Source: Gonatopus flavifemur
Lineage: Eukaryota > Arthropoda > Insecta > Hymenoptera > Dryinidae
Direction of reading: 5' to 3'
Assembly: GCA_018340375.1 (NCBI GenBank)
Contig: JAFFJZ010000013.1
Span: forward strand, 1,426,001-1,490,000
DNA length: 64,000 bases
Shown here: positions 1-11,034 of the stretch, piece after piece
How positions within the stretch are numbered: position 1 is the first letter of the stretch
Layout: each line of letters starts with the position of its first letter
Position numbers and translations under genes: made by a program
Notes under the pieces: generated by a model
What the model was told of the DNA's origin: nothing
What the model saw: only the letters and a program-made list of their open reading frames with translations
Database searches by the model: none

Positions 1-958
1 TGAGTGGATAATTACGATTCGTGGAGAAGTGTATGCGAGATTCGCGGCAACTCACTGCTCCGATTTGCTCGACGTGAAGCAACGGCTCCGCGTTAGTTAT
101 TATCTCAACGAGTTTGTAATTTCCTACTCGGGAAGTGCGACCTTTTGTGCTTATATGCACTTTTGTACATCAATTTTTATAGCAAAGAACCGAGTCAAGA
201 GTCGGCATTTTTTTATTTGGAATTGTTTTATCAAAGTTATTTGTTAATTCAACATTTCTTTGGATAATCAATTTTCATACATTTCACCATCCAATTCCAT
301 TTCAGATCTGTTTACGCATCCACACGCGGTCATGCATATGCCATACAGATTCAATTTGCGTCTACGCACTATGCAATACCGATCTGAACATTATACAAAA
401 GGCATGTGAAAAAACTTTGACGGGCATTACTTTGAGATTTTTAAGAACATAAAGTTTCCATCACCCTTATGAACTTATATGCCATGAACCTACACAAGAT
501 GAAATTAAAATTCAATCTTATAATTAAACAGACTGTCGATTTTTAGTTTACTCCTCATCGCTCATCTTAAAACAACAACTTCGCATCAATGAAAATATAA
601 ATCTTCGCCATATAGATTAACATCATATTCGTGAATTAGGTACGAATAATACAATTTGCTCAGACTCGGTTCTCTTGGTTGATTTCATGTGTACAGCTAC
701 AAATATAATATAAAACTGGATCCTAATGTCATTTTGATCTCATCTGTCAGAGTATACATGACATACAGTGAGTAAAACACACAAAAATATCACAAAGAAT
801 ATCAAATTTTGGAATATTGTTGGAACTTGAAACGTGTTTTTACTACTCAAGTTGAAGTATGTGAGGGTGTGGTGTAAATGTCATACTGTTATATTATACA
901 TTCATATGATGTTTACATCTCATATGTATTCAGCACGTTTGATATATATATGCAAGGC
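1..958. other. AT-rich stretch, no gene recognised
   Basis: I see no convincing coding region, RNA gene or repeat boundary here. The one short open frame near the left edge (29-247) has no recognisable motif and no partner exon. It is probably intergenic or decayed repeat sequence next to the broken family member that follows. Confidence 0.5.
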
Positions 959-2862
959 TCATATAAAATGTGGCCAAAAGTAATCTATTTGAAATATATG
1001 AGAAATAAAAATAATAAATATTTTCACATATATTTCTTCATATATATATAACATATTTACTCTGCATATATATATTTTCGTGGGGGAATATAATGAATAT
1101 GGAATGATTCTGCTCGAAGCAATATATTCAGCGCAATTTTTTATTCGTATGAATTTTTTTTTAATTTTCATCTTCGGGAAAACATCTGAATTCAATGATG
1201 ACGAGAATACTTGTAAATGCAAAGTCATGTTCCAAGTTGGGATGAAACAATGATATTTGAGCGTTCCTGGGATTGTTTTTGCAGTTTCGAAGCGAGTTTT
1301 GAGCTTTTTCGCAGTGATTTCGTGATTTGTCCTCGAACTAAGAAAAACAACAGTTTTTGATAGATTTCTTTTTGCCCATTCGTAGAGCGCATCAGGATTC
1401 GAAATTTGCTGCCTAGACCTCGCTTGAAGACTCGCTCGAGCTGCTAGTCGTTTCAGATTACCACCGATACCGTCACAAGGCCCTTTTCCATGAGCGGTTG
1501 CATGGAAATGCCATTCAGCTGCTATTCCAAAATCTTTGTAATGATACAGAATATTTTTGAAATTATATCTATTCTTGAAGTGCTGAGATGCTCCATCCAT
1601 GAAATAGAAAATTTTTCTTGGTTGAAAATGCTCCTTCAGATACGCTATTATAATTTTCTGGAATTCGTACACAGCGATTGTATCGTGATTCAAATTATCC
1701 GATAAAATAGCAATGCTTCGATGATTGAGTTCGTTCCCTTGTTGTAATAAATGACAGTGGTGAGAATTGTCGTTTAGTCGTTGTCTGGGCTACAAACGCA
1801 TAATTTTCCGCGAAATCGCATAGAACTAAAAATTCTCCTCCTTGTAAATTATCCTTCGAATTCCTCAGAAGAGATGACTGTCGTTCCGCAACGGATAAAT
1901 GGAATTCGAGTTTCAAAAGGCAACGAGGAAGTTCTTCTAAAAAATCTCCTGCATCTGGAACTTCAGTACGCGAAGTGCTACGATCAGTCTGTTGCCAAAT
2001 TTGATATTCGAGTTTTTCGATGCAATTGTCTTCGAAAACTGTTTGTGAAAAATTCTGGAAACCCTCCTTGCCAGGACATAATGAACATTTATCGAGATGA
2101 CATTCGGCACATGGATTCCTACATGAAAACGTTTTGAGAGCATCATGATAAGCGGCGATTGGATTATTCGTACCAGATGTTGATTTCCGAATATCTATCG
2201 CATGAAGCATTGAATTGACATTCTCGTGATGGACACAAACGCAAACAATATGCGTTCCACTAGCATCAGCGAGTACGCAATTACGAGGTCTAAGCCGTGA
2301 GAATATAGAGGGACTGACCGGAACAGTAGGATTCTGATCTTTGAAAGCGTAATATAATTCTGGAAGATTGCCCAGAATCTCTCCTGTACATGCTCTCGTG
2401 ATCCGTCTTCTTTTTTAACTGAAACAAAATTTTTCACGCCCGGCATTACACGACTATTTTCGTCATCATCATAGAAACTTATGATCTGGTTTTTTTTATT
2501 TCAAAAGCTAAATCATGACCCTTTCTTGAAGATGGTGACGTTGAAATACCATTTTCCTTCACCAGTGGATAGCTTTTCTAGTTTGGCGTTCAGAAGTCTC
2601 AAACTCGTCAGCAAGTCTCTTCCGACTCCAGGATTTTGGCGCAAGCGTGAGGAGTAATATTTCTTCCGAAGCACTCAAGGGAGTTTAATATTTCCGCTTC
2701 AATTTGATCAAGAACCTCCATAGCTGATTCATGTGCCTCAATATCACAATGCCTTGGTTTCTTCTCTAATGGCTGGTAATCGTCATCATTACCATGTTCA
2801 TCAATACCATCATCATCGTCATCCTGAATTATGTGAAACATATCGTAGCAATTAATTGTCAT
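959..2862 (-). pseudogene. Broken copy of a repetitive insect protein family (HGKGPCDG motif)
   Basis: Read on the minus strand, this stretch holds consecutive pieces of one protein: an acidic segment (DDDDDGIDEHGNDDD, 2608-2862), a middle part around 2200-2345 with RPRNCVLADASGTH, a Cys/His segment (CAECHLDKCSLCPG) followed by LVLCDFAENYAFVAQ (1695-2210), and a C-terminal part with DGASQHFKNRYNF, HATAHGKGPCDGIGG and NLKRLAARASLQ (about 1210-1693). A frameshift lies near 2200 and a frame break near 1694, so it is not translated as one chain. I remember this family as an uncharacterised multicopy protein in insect genomes, with a relative carried in bracovirus segments, but I cannot confirm that here. 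The acidic residues in DGASQ and FAEN could belong to an RNase H-like transposase fold; that is inference. Related copies lie at 3738-4440 and 59.3-61.9 kb. Confidence 0.65.
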
Positions 2863-2940
2863 TCACATGAATGTATTGTTCATTTTTATTTGTGTACAAA
2901 TCGTCTTCATAGTAATTGAAAATATGATATCTGTTTAGGA

Positions 2941-3737
2941 TTAGAACATGTATTTGAATTCGATGCGCTTTGGCGCCGAATTAATTTGTAAGAGCTGTTC
3001 ACTTGCTCTTGATTTTTCATAGTTTGAACGCTTGTTCTTACGAACACGCGTGAGAATCCCCTCTTCTCGTCTATAGGCACGAAGAGATGATATGCAAATT
3101 ATCAAGTCAGTCGTTACGCCGCCGTTCGCTCGATCGGGTTTGATGATCTTGTAGATCATCTTAGCATCAGTTCTTTGTTCATTTTGCCGCCCTTTTCAGT
3201 GAGGTGCGTTCATCACCGTGGAAGTGCTTTTCTGCTCTCGTTGTCGTCACATAGCTTAGTCACTTCTTTAGTGGAAGCTAATCCACTGATTAGCTCTATA
3301 TTCTATAGATTTTGAATAGAATTTTCTCAGTAAACGATCGCCGGACGGGGCGTGGCGGCTCGCGTACCAAATTCAAAAACGTGGTTAGCGTGTAAATTTG
3401 AATGTGCCGGATGAAAGCTCATTTCTTAAATCGAGACTACAGTTCTATCCTTTTGTAAATTATAGTTTAATTGTCAAGTGTATGAGTGCAATTCTGTACG
3501 GTGTGCTCGGGCTTTATACTTACTCCCTTTTGTACTTCTAAGAGACTTTTCTTTGTTCTTTCCAAGGAATACAGACTATTCAAAGGAATTTCATAAGATT
3601 CCTTTAACGTCACGGCCTCATCCGAACTTTGATTATTTCCTCAGTTTTCTTCCTTAGTTTTTTTCGCAATATCAGAGGTTACTCCTTCTGAGTAACAATT
3701 TGATTACATTTATTTTTCATTTTGTTTCATGCCTCAA
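2941..3737. other. Spacer between exon-like pieces, no gene recognised
   Basis: This stretch separates the main body of the broken HGKGPCDG-family copy from its probable N-terminal exon. A short minus frame at 2941-3159 shows no recognisable motif. It may be intron or promoter of the element, but no splice pair can be defended. Confidence 0.4.
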
Positions 3738-3989
3738 TCATTCATGTCTCAATACCTCGAGTGAAACATGACCGAACGAATCATCTTGTGCATCAATTAG
3801 AGGCTTCTCTCCAGAACAAGCAGCAGCTTTTTTCCTACATAACCCACACACTTTCGCATCGGGGATGATACTGGGAAACTTTTTTTGTAGATTTGGAGAA
3901 ATAGTTCTCAAATCTCTTGATTTGGATTTGTGATGGATTTGGTGCAAAGGGTTACAACAACAATCAACGAAACTTTGAGTTGCGGACAT
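3738..3989 (-). pseudogene. N-terminal zinc-binding-like exon of the HGKGPCDG family
   Basis: The minus-strand frame encodes DLRTISPNLQKKFPSIIPD followed by AKVCGLCRKKAAACSG, a short Cys-x2-Cys segment that looks like an N-terminal zinc-binding or DNA-contact region. It lies upstream (higher coordinate, same strand) of the other pieces of the family at 959-2862, so order and orientation fit one original gene. A second diverged version of the same exon lies on the plus strand at about 4310-4440, facing away from this one. I take it as a relic exon; no functional start or splice sites could be fixed. Confidence 0.5.
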
Positions 3990-4309
3990 TTTTGAGAATC
4001 GAGCAATGTTGTATCAATAATGCTGTATTCCATCTACCAATTGAATTGCCTACAAACAAACACAATCAAACAGTTGGGGAAGAAAAAATTGATTTTCATC
4101 ACGAATTGCGAATCATATTTAGAATTGAAACAATTATACTTACAATTCAAGATCGTGTTATGCGATGCGATTTTTTGTGTGATATCAAGTTGTATAAAGT
4201 ATGCGTATGAACAAGGGAAAACAAATGAACATCGTCGATATGTTTGATGCATCGAAGATGTTTACAGAGTTTCAATTGTTCATCAAATTGAGAAAAATCG
4301 ATCACAAAT

Positions 4310-4440
4310 TCAAATGAATAGATTTGAGAACTATTTTTCCGAGTCTACAACAAAAGTTTCCCAACATTCTTCCTGATGCAGAAGTGTGTGGGTTATGCAG
4401 GAAAGAAGCCAGTGTATTTTCTGGACAGCAGAATTATCCC
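4310..4440 (+). pseudogene. Divergent second copy of the CGLCRK exon
   Basis: On the plus strand the bases encode DLRTIFPSLQQKFPNILPD then AEVCGLCRKEASVFSGQQ, clearly the same exon as the minus-strand copy at 3738-3989. The two copies point away from each other across about 320 bp. No further part of the family is seen downstream, so this copy is truncated. The arrangement recalls the palindromic head-to-head copies at 59.3-61.9 kb. Confidence 0.55.
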
Positions 4441-5522
4441 ATATTTATTATATCATGTATATTCATTCATCATTATGTTCCATAATTTCGAAAGCTGTTA
4501 TTGATACAGTTTGATAATATAATGGTACGGTAACATTGTATGGAATCATTGGCATGATAAAAGGATCATATTCTATTGAAAAACAGTTCGTTTCCCATCA
4601 ATTCCACTTCAACGGTTCCACGAACCACATCAGAACGTTCAGTAGCTCATAGGAATATGCGACACGCACCAGAGGTACCAGAGCAAAATCCTTCATAGGA
4701 TTAAAAGTCACTTACTAGTACTACATTTCAGTGAAATTTCAGGGAGATTGAGGGGGTAAAAATTTTTGAGCTGGTACGCTCGAGAAATTTTTCCCCATTA
4801 ATCCCTATTGGACTGAAATTAAAATTGATTCTGAACTGAAATTCAAAGCGAATTATTTCCGATGAATGGGTCCGTCCATTGTTTTCCGTTTCGCTCTGCT
4901 CAACGTGATATCACCTATCGACGGAGAGAAATATGTTTGTTTATTCGGAGGATACAAAAAAAATTTCCTGCTTCGTCAATTCATTTACTTCGTTCATAGA
5001 CTGTTCAATTATATCACGATCGTAATCGTTGAAGGTTGAAAATCTTTCAACCCTCATCAGGAGTTCGAATCTACGTCCTTTCTGGAATAACCTCCCAGAA
5101 AGCACGAAGCTCTCGAAGATAACATTATGAGCTCCATCCAAATTTAACTTCCAGAGCACATATTGAGGCTGAAATCGGAACATTACTGATTTTGAGCCTC
5201 ATCTGAAAATCAGCTGATCATAGAATTACGATTTACTTTTTACTGCGCAGATATGCCATTCCCAGTCAGCAAAATTTCAAAAAATTATTCTTCTTGCATC
5301 TTCAATGCCTTCAAAAACAGCAATCAAAATTTCATTGAAATATACTTTTCGGAGAATCCAATAAAAGCTCTGAGAAGCTTCCCATGAAACTTGGAATAAA
5401 TGCTCCCAGCACCCCATTCCACGCACATTTCAAGGATTCTTTTTTTTGCTGTGTGGAATGAGTTGAGAATTGATTGAATTCTTATCTTAATTCAATGCCA
5501 TTTAAGTGAATTTTTCTTCATA
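4441..5522. other. No gene recognised
   Basis: One open frame of 80 codons lies on the minus strand at 4941-5183. It is preceded by a possible splice acceptor (GATTTCAG) and could be a downstream exon of the DUF4806-like gene, but its sequence matches no domain I know. The rest is AT-rich with no clear feature. Confidence 0.35.
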
Positions 5523-5540
5523 ATGATTAAAATAACTAAC

Positions 5541-6377
5541 CTTTCTCACTGGAAGAACAATTCACTTTGGCAGGTTCATCCTGAACTTCCTGCCCACCAT
5601 TTCTCGGTTGTTGTAGTGAGCGCGGTGGAGGTGATTTTCCAATCGCTGATTTTGTTGGAAGAGACGCATTCACTACTGGTTCACAAATGTCTTTTCTCTG
5701 TGATGTAGGAACTCCAAATTGTTTTTCATTTATTGTAGGGCACTCAAAACTTGCTAATACTTTGGGTCTAACTATTGACGCTGATGCTACTGGTTCCACT
5801 GATTCGAATGAGTTTTCATTTAGTAATTCTCCCAACTTGTGAAATTTCGGTCGCTCACAATTTGGTTCCTCATCAGAACTAGATTGATTTCCATTGTATG
5901 TACGAACATGTCTACCATGACGAGAGGATGCAGATTCTTCTTCACCTGCTGTGTCAATATCCGATGCCTGTTCTGCCAATTTTAATTTTTCCAACGCCCT
6001 TCTAATATCATCTACAGAGATTATGACAGTTTCATTTCAATTTCATAGCAAAGTGTATCAATGACTTCATTGAATTTGGAGAAATTTTTTCCTTTTATAT
6101 ATTCATAAGATTCCAAAAATCATCGTAAAGCACAAAAAGGAGAGACATATATAATTTACTACATACCGGAGGATCCGAAATACCGCTTCACATCGTAAAT
6201 TGTCCATTTGACTGCCAAGTTTTCCAAATCTGGATCTTCCGCTTTTTTCACCGCTTCGTAATATTTTGTTGAATTAGTATAACCATTAGGGTGGAGACTT
6301 GTCGACCAGCTTGGTGATAACCAATTTGTCGGAACTAGGGATAAACCATCAAACAGTTCTACAATGTGGTAAGCCAT
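5541..6377 (-). CDS. DUF4806-type insect protein, two exons (partial gene)
   Basis: Exon 1 (6377-6167) starts MAYHIVELFDG and continues LVPTNWLSPSW and AVKWTIYDVKRYFG, the N-terminal module of an insect family I associate with DUF4806. It ends at a donor (G|GTATGT). Exon 2 (6011-5541) follows an acceptor (CTGTAG|AT) and opens DDIRRALEKLKLAEQASDID, then a Ser/Glu-rich low-complexity region, ending at a donor (AAAG|GTTAGT). Joining the 155-bp intron ends keeps the frame exactly (split Asp codon), which strongly supports real splicing. The C-terminal DUF4806 domain proper is not identified, so the gene is incomplete in what I can see. Such genes are often multicopy and transposon-linked; a host gene is also possible. 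Confidence 0.6.
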
Positions 6378-7069
6378 TATCTAACAACAAAATGCGCAAT
6401 GTATTAAAGTATCTCATGTGTGCGGGAAGCTTAACTCATGCGAAAATTGTTTCACGTACATCTCTCCTCTTTTGAACTCTTCTTCTTCCAATTATACAGA
6501 GGTCGTTTGTCACCCAAAACACACAATCTTGATGCAGAAAAATATAGATTTTGTGAAAATTCACGTCCTGTTTTTTATTTCTCTTGAATTTCAAGTGAAT
6601 TCATCGAGCTTGTAGTCATTCGAAAACTTCATATTTGTTACAAATTATAAAATTCTACCGGTTACAAACATCATGTTGATTGATTGATTTTTCTTCGAGT
6701 TGAAATTCATTGAAAATGTTTTCTCATTTTCAGAGTCTTATAAAGTTACATTTGGGGAAATATTCCAATCAATAAGTATATACAGGCAGTGATTGACTTT
6801 TTTTCCTTGTTATTTCAAAGTAGCGGAGTCTTGAAATGACCAGGATAAAATAATACACTCTCAAGGTGTCAGTAATGTAGGATTTTGATTCCTATCAATT
6901 TTGCCACTCCATAATACAATTTACCGTGAGCTATTTTTACCACTGCATGATATATTCGAATGTTTCATACATAAAGATATAACCTAGGTGTTTTTCCATG
7001 AAAATTTACGAGAGTGATTATTCGTTTGTATAGGATATATGTATAGATAAAGGTGACGCAATTTACAAA
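6378..7069. other. Intergenic, no feature recognised
   Basis: This AT-rich stretch lies immediately upstream of the DUF4806-like start codon and may contain its promoter. I see no defensible TATA box, repeat boundary or second gene. Confidence 0.4.
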
Positions 7070-7402
7070 TTAGATATGTCTCAAGGGAATTGGAATGTTC
7101 TGATCTTTATTCTTTTTTAACAGCAACATTTTTGTTCCTACTTCCGTGAGAGACCATGAAGATATCTTCCCCTCTTCAAGAATTGTAAAGATATTCAATT
7201 TCTTCGAGAAGCAAGGTGAATTATATAATTCTTCTTTAATAAGCTTGCACTTTTCTCCAATTAGGAATATCTGACCGCTTTGATTTTGAAGGATGTTTCT
7301 CACACGAATTACGGATTTGTCTTTCAACAAGCAGTCACACTTCTTGTTGTCTTTACAATTGAGATAGAATGAAGGAGTTTGCAGGATCGCATATTGAGTC
7401 AC
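7070..7402 (-). pseudogene. C-terminal fragment of a multicopy insect transposon-associated protein
   Basis: The frame of 110 codons contains KCDCLLKDKSVIRVRNIL, EELYNSPCFSKKLNIF and a terminal IPIPLRHI. This resembles the C-terminal region of uncharacterised repetitive proteins common in insects, which end in similar IPLLH-like words. No upstream domain is visible in the adjoining bases, so this is most likely a truncated remnant. The identification rests on memory of a family pattern and is weak; the frame itself is open and has a plausible stop. Confidence 0.35.
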
Positions 7403-8037
7403 AAGGTTCCTTATTAAATTGTAACGTGGACGTTATTTTCACGTGCCTCTGAAAATACGTATTTCAAAACGCCCTCATACATCCAGTGAACAGGTCGCAT
7501 CACTATATTTTCGAACACTTGCGCACTAATGTACAGCGGTTTGAGGCCCAACTCTGATGTTCATTTGAAATATACATATGGATAAAACAGAGTTCCTGTT
7601 GAGTTGGTTTTCTTGGCGTTCATTGAAAAAGAAGATTCCCATCTCTTTCACCGACACTCACGTCGTTACAAATAGAGGGAACGGAAACGCTCGATTCGGA
7701 TTAACCATTACACGCACTTCTAGACTCCGAACAAATGTAGACGCTTCGAAAATTCGAAACGCCACTGAATCCTATAGCCTTTTATTTTATTGCTTCATTG
7801 GAGCAGATGCATGCATGTGGACTTCCCCATCATGAAAACTCATGAAGGTGTAGACATTTTGGGATTAACACGAAGAATCGTGTCATCACGTTTGAGAATA
7901 AACTTTTTTTTATTCAGTCCACTTGAATGTTGGAAAACTTATCAATGATCGAAGATAGTTGTTATTAACGAGTGTAGGTGAGTTATGATGTTTTTCCCCT
8001 TCTCAGCAACCCCCGAATGGACCTTCTACTCCCAAAA
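7403..8037. other. Intergenic flank of the Copia insertion
   Basis: No gene is recognised. A plus-strand open frame at 7578-7835 has no recognisable motif. The stretch ends at the Copia target-site duplication CTTCT (8038-8042). Confidence 0.4.
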
Positions 8038-8095
8038 CTTCTTGTTGGGAAAATAGGCGTGAATCGAAATTGCGGAATGATTAAATGAGAATATA

Positions 8096-9416
8096 CGAGG
8101 TGTGTTCAAAAAGTAAGGTGACTTTGTATTTTCAAGAAGAAATATTTATTTATTTATCAATATTTCCGTTGTCCCCTTCAAAGTGATCCCCCTCAGATAC
8201 AATACACTTATGCCAACGGTTTTTCCAATCCTCAAAGCACTTCTCATAAGCACTTTTTGGTATAGCCTTGAGCTCTTCCAGTGATGCAGTCTTTATCTCT
8301 TCAATCGTTGCAAATCTCCGTTCTTTCATAGGTCTCTTTAGTTTTGGGAACAAGAAGAAGTCACATGGGGCCAAATCCGGTGAATATGGTGGCTGAGGCA
8401 TGATTGTGGTGTTGTTTTTGGCCAAAAAATCTCTCACAAGCAAAGATGAGTGAGCAGGGGCATTATCGTGATGCAAAAGCCATGAATTATTTTTCCATAA
8501 TTCTGGACGTTTTCTTCGTATTGCTTCTCGCAAACGGCGCATAACTTCAAGATAATACTGTTTATTGACCGTACGACCATATGGTAAGAACTCCTGATGC
8601 ACCACGCCATGGTAATCGAAGAAAACAGTGAGCAAAACTTTGACATTTGATCGAACTTGGCGTGCTTTTTTCGGTCTTGGCTCATCTGGGGTCTTCCATT
8701 GGGACGATTGGACTTTGGTTTCGACATCATAACCATATACCCATGATTCGTCACCAGTTATGATCCTTTTGAGTAAATCTGGGTCGTCGTTGACGTCATT
8801 CAACAGTTCTTGAGCGATGCTCATGCGACGGTTCTTTCGGTCAAAATTTAGCAATTTCGGAACAAACTTCGCTGACACACGTCTCATGCCCAAAACGTTA
8901 GAAAAAATTTCATGGCACGAGCCAAGCAATAAACCAACATCCTCAGCAACTTCTCTGATAGTGATTCGACGATTTTCCAAAACAATTTTCTTCACTGCTT
9001 GAACGTTTTTATCAGTTGTTGACGTGCTTGGGCGTCCAGAGCGAGGCTCGTCATTGGCATCTTCCCGGCCATCTTGGGAGAGTTTGTACCACTTGTAAAC
9101 ATTTTTTTTACTCAGAACAGTTTCACCGTATGCTACTGTCAACATTTTGAGTGTTTCGGAGCACTTTATTTTGTTTTTTACACAAAATTTGATGCAAATC
9201 CTTTGATCCATATTTTTCGATAGCAAGAAATCGCCGAGCACGCAAAACACTTATAACCTTTACGCCTCTCACAATCAAACAAAGAATGCTATACACTTGA
9301 AACTTGGTACAGATGTTCGGGAAGAGTGTGCCAACATAACAAAACAAAAAATCGATAATCGAAAGTACGTTGCCCGCGAAATTTGAAAAGTCACCTTACT
9401 TTTTGAACACACCTCG
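8096..9416 (-). mobile_element. Mariner-1 (1321 bp) in the Copia 3' LTR
   Basis: Near-perfect terminal inverted repeats begin CGAGGTGTGTTCAAAAAGTA and are flanked by TA (8094-8095 and 9417-9418). Removal restores the LTR seen at the other end of the Copia. The element is full length and carries an uninterrupted transposase frame. Confidence 0.95.
8150..9211 (-). CDS. Mariner transposase (intact frame)
   Basis: Cut-and-paste transposase of the mariner D,D34D family, 353 residues from the chosen start MDQRICIKFC. An in-frame Met 13 codons upstream (9250) would give 366 residues; the shorter form fits the usual 340-355 length better. Visible features, N to C: an HTH-rich paired-like DNA-binding region, the linker DEPRSGRPS (about residue 55-65), first catalytic Asp in TGDESWVYGYD, second in HHDNAPAH, third in YSPDLAPCDFF with 34 residues between the second and third Asp. 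No stop or frameshift interrupts the frame. It sits inside matching TIRs, so it could encode active enzyme, though activity cannot be read from sequence. No host promoter is evident. Confidence 0.95.
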   Translation of the reverse strand: MDQRICIKFCVKNKIKCSETLKMLTVAYGETVLSKKNVYKWYKLSQDGREDANDEPRSGRPSTSTTDKNVQAVKKIVLENRRITIREVAEDVGLLLGSCHEIFSNVLGMRRVSAKFVPKLLNFDRKNRRMSIAQELLNDVNDDPDLLKRIITGDESWVYGYDVETKVQSSQWKTPDEPRPKKARQVRSNVKVLLTVFFDYHGVVHQEFLPYGRTVNKQYYLEVMRRLREAIRRKRPELWKNNSWLLHHDNAPAHSSLLVRDFLAKNNTTIMPQPPYSPDLAPCDFFLFPKLKRPMKERRFATIEEIKTASLEELKAIPKSAYEKCFEDWKNRWHKCIVSEGDHFEGDNGNIDK

Positions 9417-9563
9417 TATAAGTACTTTATTATAAATGAACAAAAGCGTGGTACAATGCTCTTCGACAGACAGCGGACAAAAGACGAACAACGCCATTAG
9501 CCACGCGTGAGATACAATACTTTAAAAACGAGATGGCAGCACCAGTTGGACACGAGTCGGTTA

Positions 9564-11034
9564 TTATATTCCACACACCCCCTCGATGAGTGCCCAATTC
9601 GAATGAACTTGTTCGAAGTTCCTTAGTCCAAGTAGCTGTGAAAATCGTTGATGTTTTAACCTGGGTAACCCCTCGGTCAACAAGTCAGCTGGCATGTCTT
9701 CTGTAGAGATGTGTGACGATTTCAAATGTCCACGTTGAAGGTGCTCACGCACAAAATGGTGCCTTGCATCGATATGCTTACTCCTTGCATGGAAAATCAG
9801 ATTTCCGGCCAATTCCAGAGCCCCCATGTTGTCGCTTAGGAGTTTGACGTCAGATAAACGTTCAAAACCCAAGTCTCCCAGGAAACCACGCAGATAAACA
9901 ACTTCCTTCGTGGCATCCGAAAGTCCCATACATTCCGTCTCAGTCGATGAGAGGGCTACCGTCCTCTGTTTCTTGGAGTCCCAGGAAACAGCTGCACTAC
10001 CAAGAACAAAAGCATATCCAGTGTAGGAACGCTTGTGCACCACACAATTCGCCCAATCTGCGTTAACAAAACCCTTGAGAGGTTCATTTTTCGAGTAGAA
10101 GTTCAATCCCAGGTTCATAGATCCCTTCAAATAACGTAAGACGCGCTTCGCGGCAGTCCAGTGAATTCTTGCAAAAGACGAATTGAACTGACTGAGATTA
10201 CTGACAGCATGAGCGATATTCGGCCACCGCCAAATACACCAGTGACTCGATCAACTCACGAAATGGCAGCTCTCGTTCTTCTGGATCTGGATCTCGGTTC
10301 ATTTTCGTAAGTTTCACATTGATGTCAATAGGAGTACTAAGCGGTTCCGCATCAGTCATTCCAAAACGCTCGAGCATATCTCTGATATAACCTCTCTGAT
10401 GCATGGAGATCGTATTTTTGTTCATTACAAATTCAATTCCGAGACAGCATTTGGGTTCTCCAAGATCCTTCATCTCAAGATTCTTAGATAAGTGATTTAT
10501 CAGCCTCAAGACCTCATTTTCTCTGCGAGATATGACCAAAATATCATCTACGTAAATGGCGATGAACACTGCATCTTCTCCTCTCCCCGAATGATATATG
10601 CAAGGATCGGCGTTAGAAGGAATCGCTCCATGAAGTATCAGGGCATCATTAAGAGTGTTATACCAATTTCTTCCGGCTCAGCGCAAGCCGTATAAAGATC
10701 TTCACAGCAGGCAAACTTTGTCTCCCGTTTTTAGGTTTTTGAGCATATCTTCTGCCGTAGTATGATACTTATTGTCTTTTCCCTCAGTTGACAATATCAA
10801 TTCCAAAGTTTCTGCGAGGTATTGTGGAGGTTCCATGAAAATTGTTTCATCAATCTTACTGTTAGGATACGCAGTTGCAATGTCAAGCTGTCGAATCTTC
10901 ATTCCATAATTCGATGCCAAAGCCACCAATGAACGAATGAAGCTCAACTGTGCCACGGGTGTGAAAGTTTCGTTGAAATGAATCCCAGGGCGTTGAGTGA
11001 ATCCACGTGCCACGATGCGAGCTTTTCTTCTATA
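9564..11034 (-). pseudogene. Copia RT C-terminal half and RNase H (broken)
   Basis: This is the downstream part of Copia pol. 10702-11037 carries RKARIVARGFTQRPGIHF and NETFTPVAQLSFIRSLVALA, the N-terminal fingers/palm of reverse transcriptase. 10198-10569 has the catalytic YVDDILVISR box and MKDLGEPKCCLGIEF. 9564-10130 is the RNase H domain with VNADWANCV, WDSKKQRTVALSSTETE and LSDNMGALEL, ending in a short tail before the 3' LTR. The frame breaks between 10570 and 10701 and again near 10150-10200, so no full polymerase can be made. The upper end is where the DD41D element entered; reading resumes in the same frame on its far side. Confidence 0.9.
9576..9590 (-). other. Copia polypurine tract
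   Basis: On the minus strand GAGGGGGTG directly precedes the 3' LTR start. This purine run is in the position of the plus-strand DNA synthesis primer. Confidence 0.7.

Larger units (their letters stand above)
8043..9575 (-). repeat. Copia 3' LTR, split by mariner-1
   Basis: It starts TGTTGGGAAAATAGGCG at 8043 and ends TTCCACA at 9575. The LTR resumes (TAAGTACTTTATTATAAATG) after the mariner at 8096-9416. LTR bases total 210 after removing the insert and one TA copy, the same as the other LTR. Confidence 0.9.

Noticed and set aside
959..4440. Integrated bracovirus segment
   Set aside because: The suspicion came only from remembered similarity of the HGKGPCDG family to a bracovirus-carried gene. 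No excision motifs, virulence genes or other viral genes are seen, and the family is repeated like a transposon.
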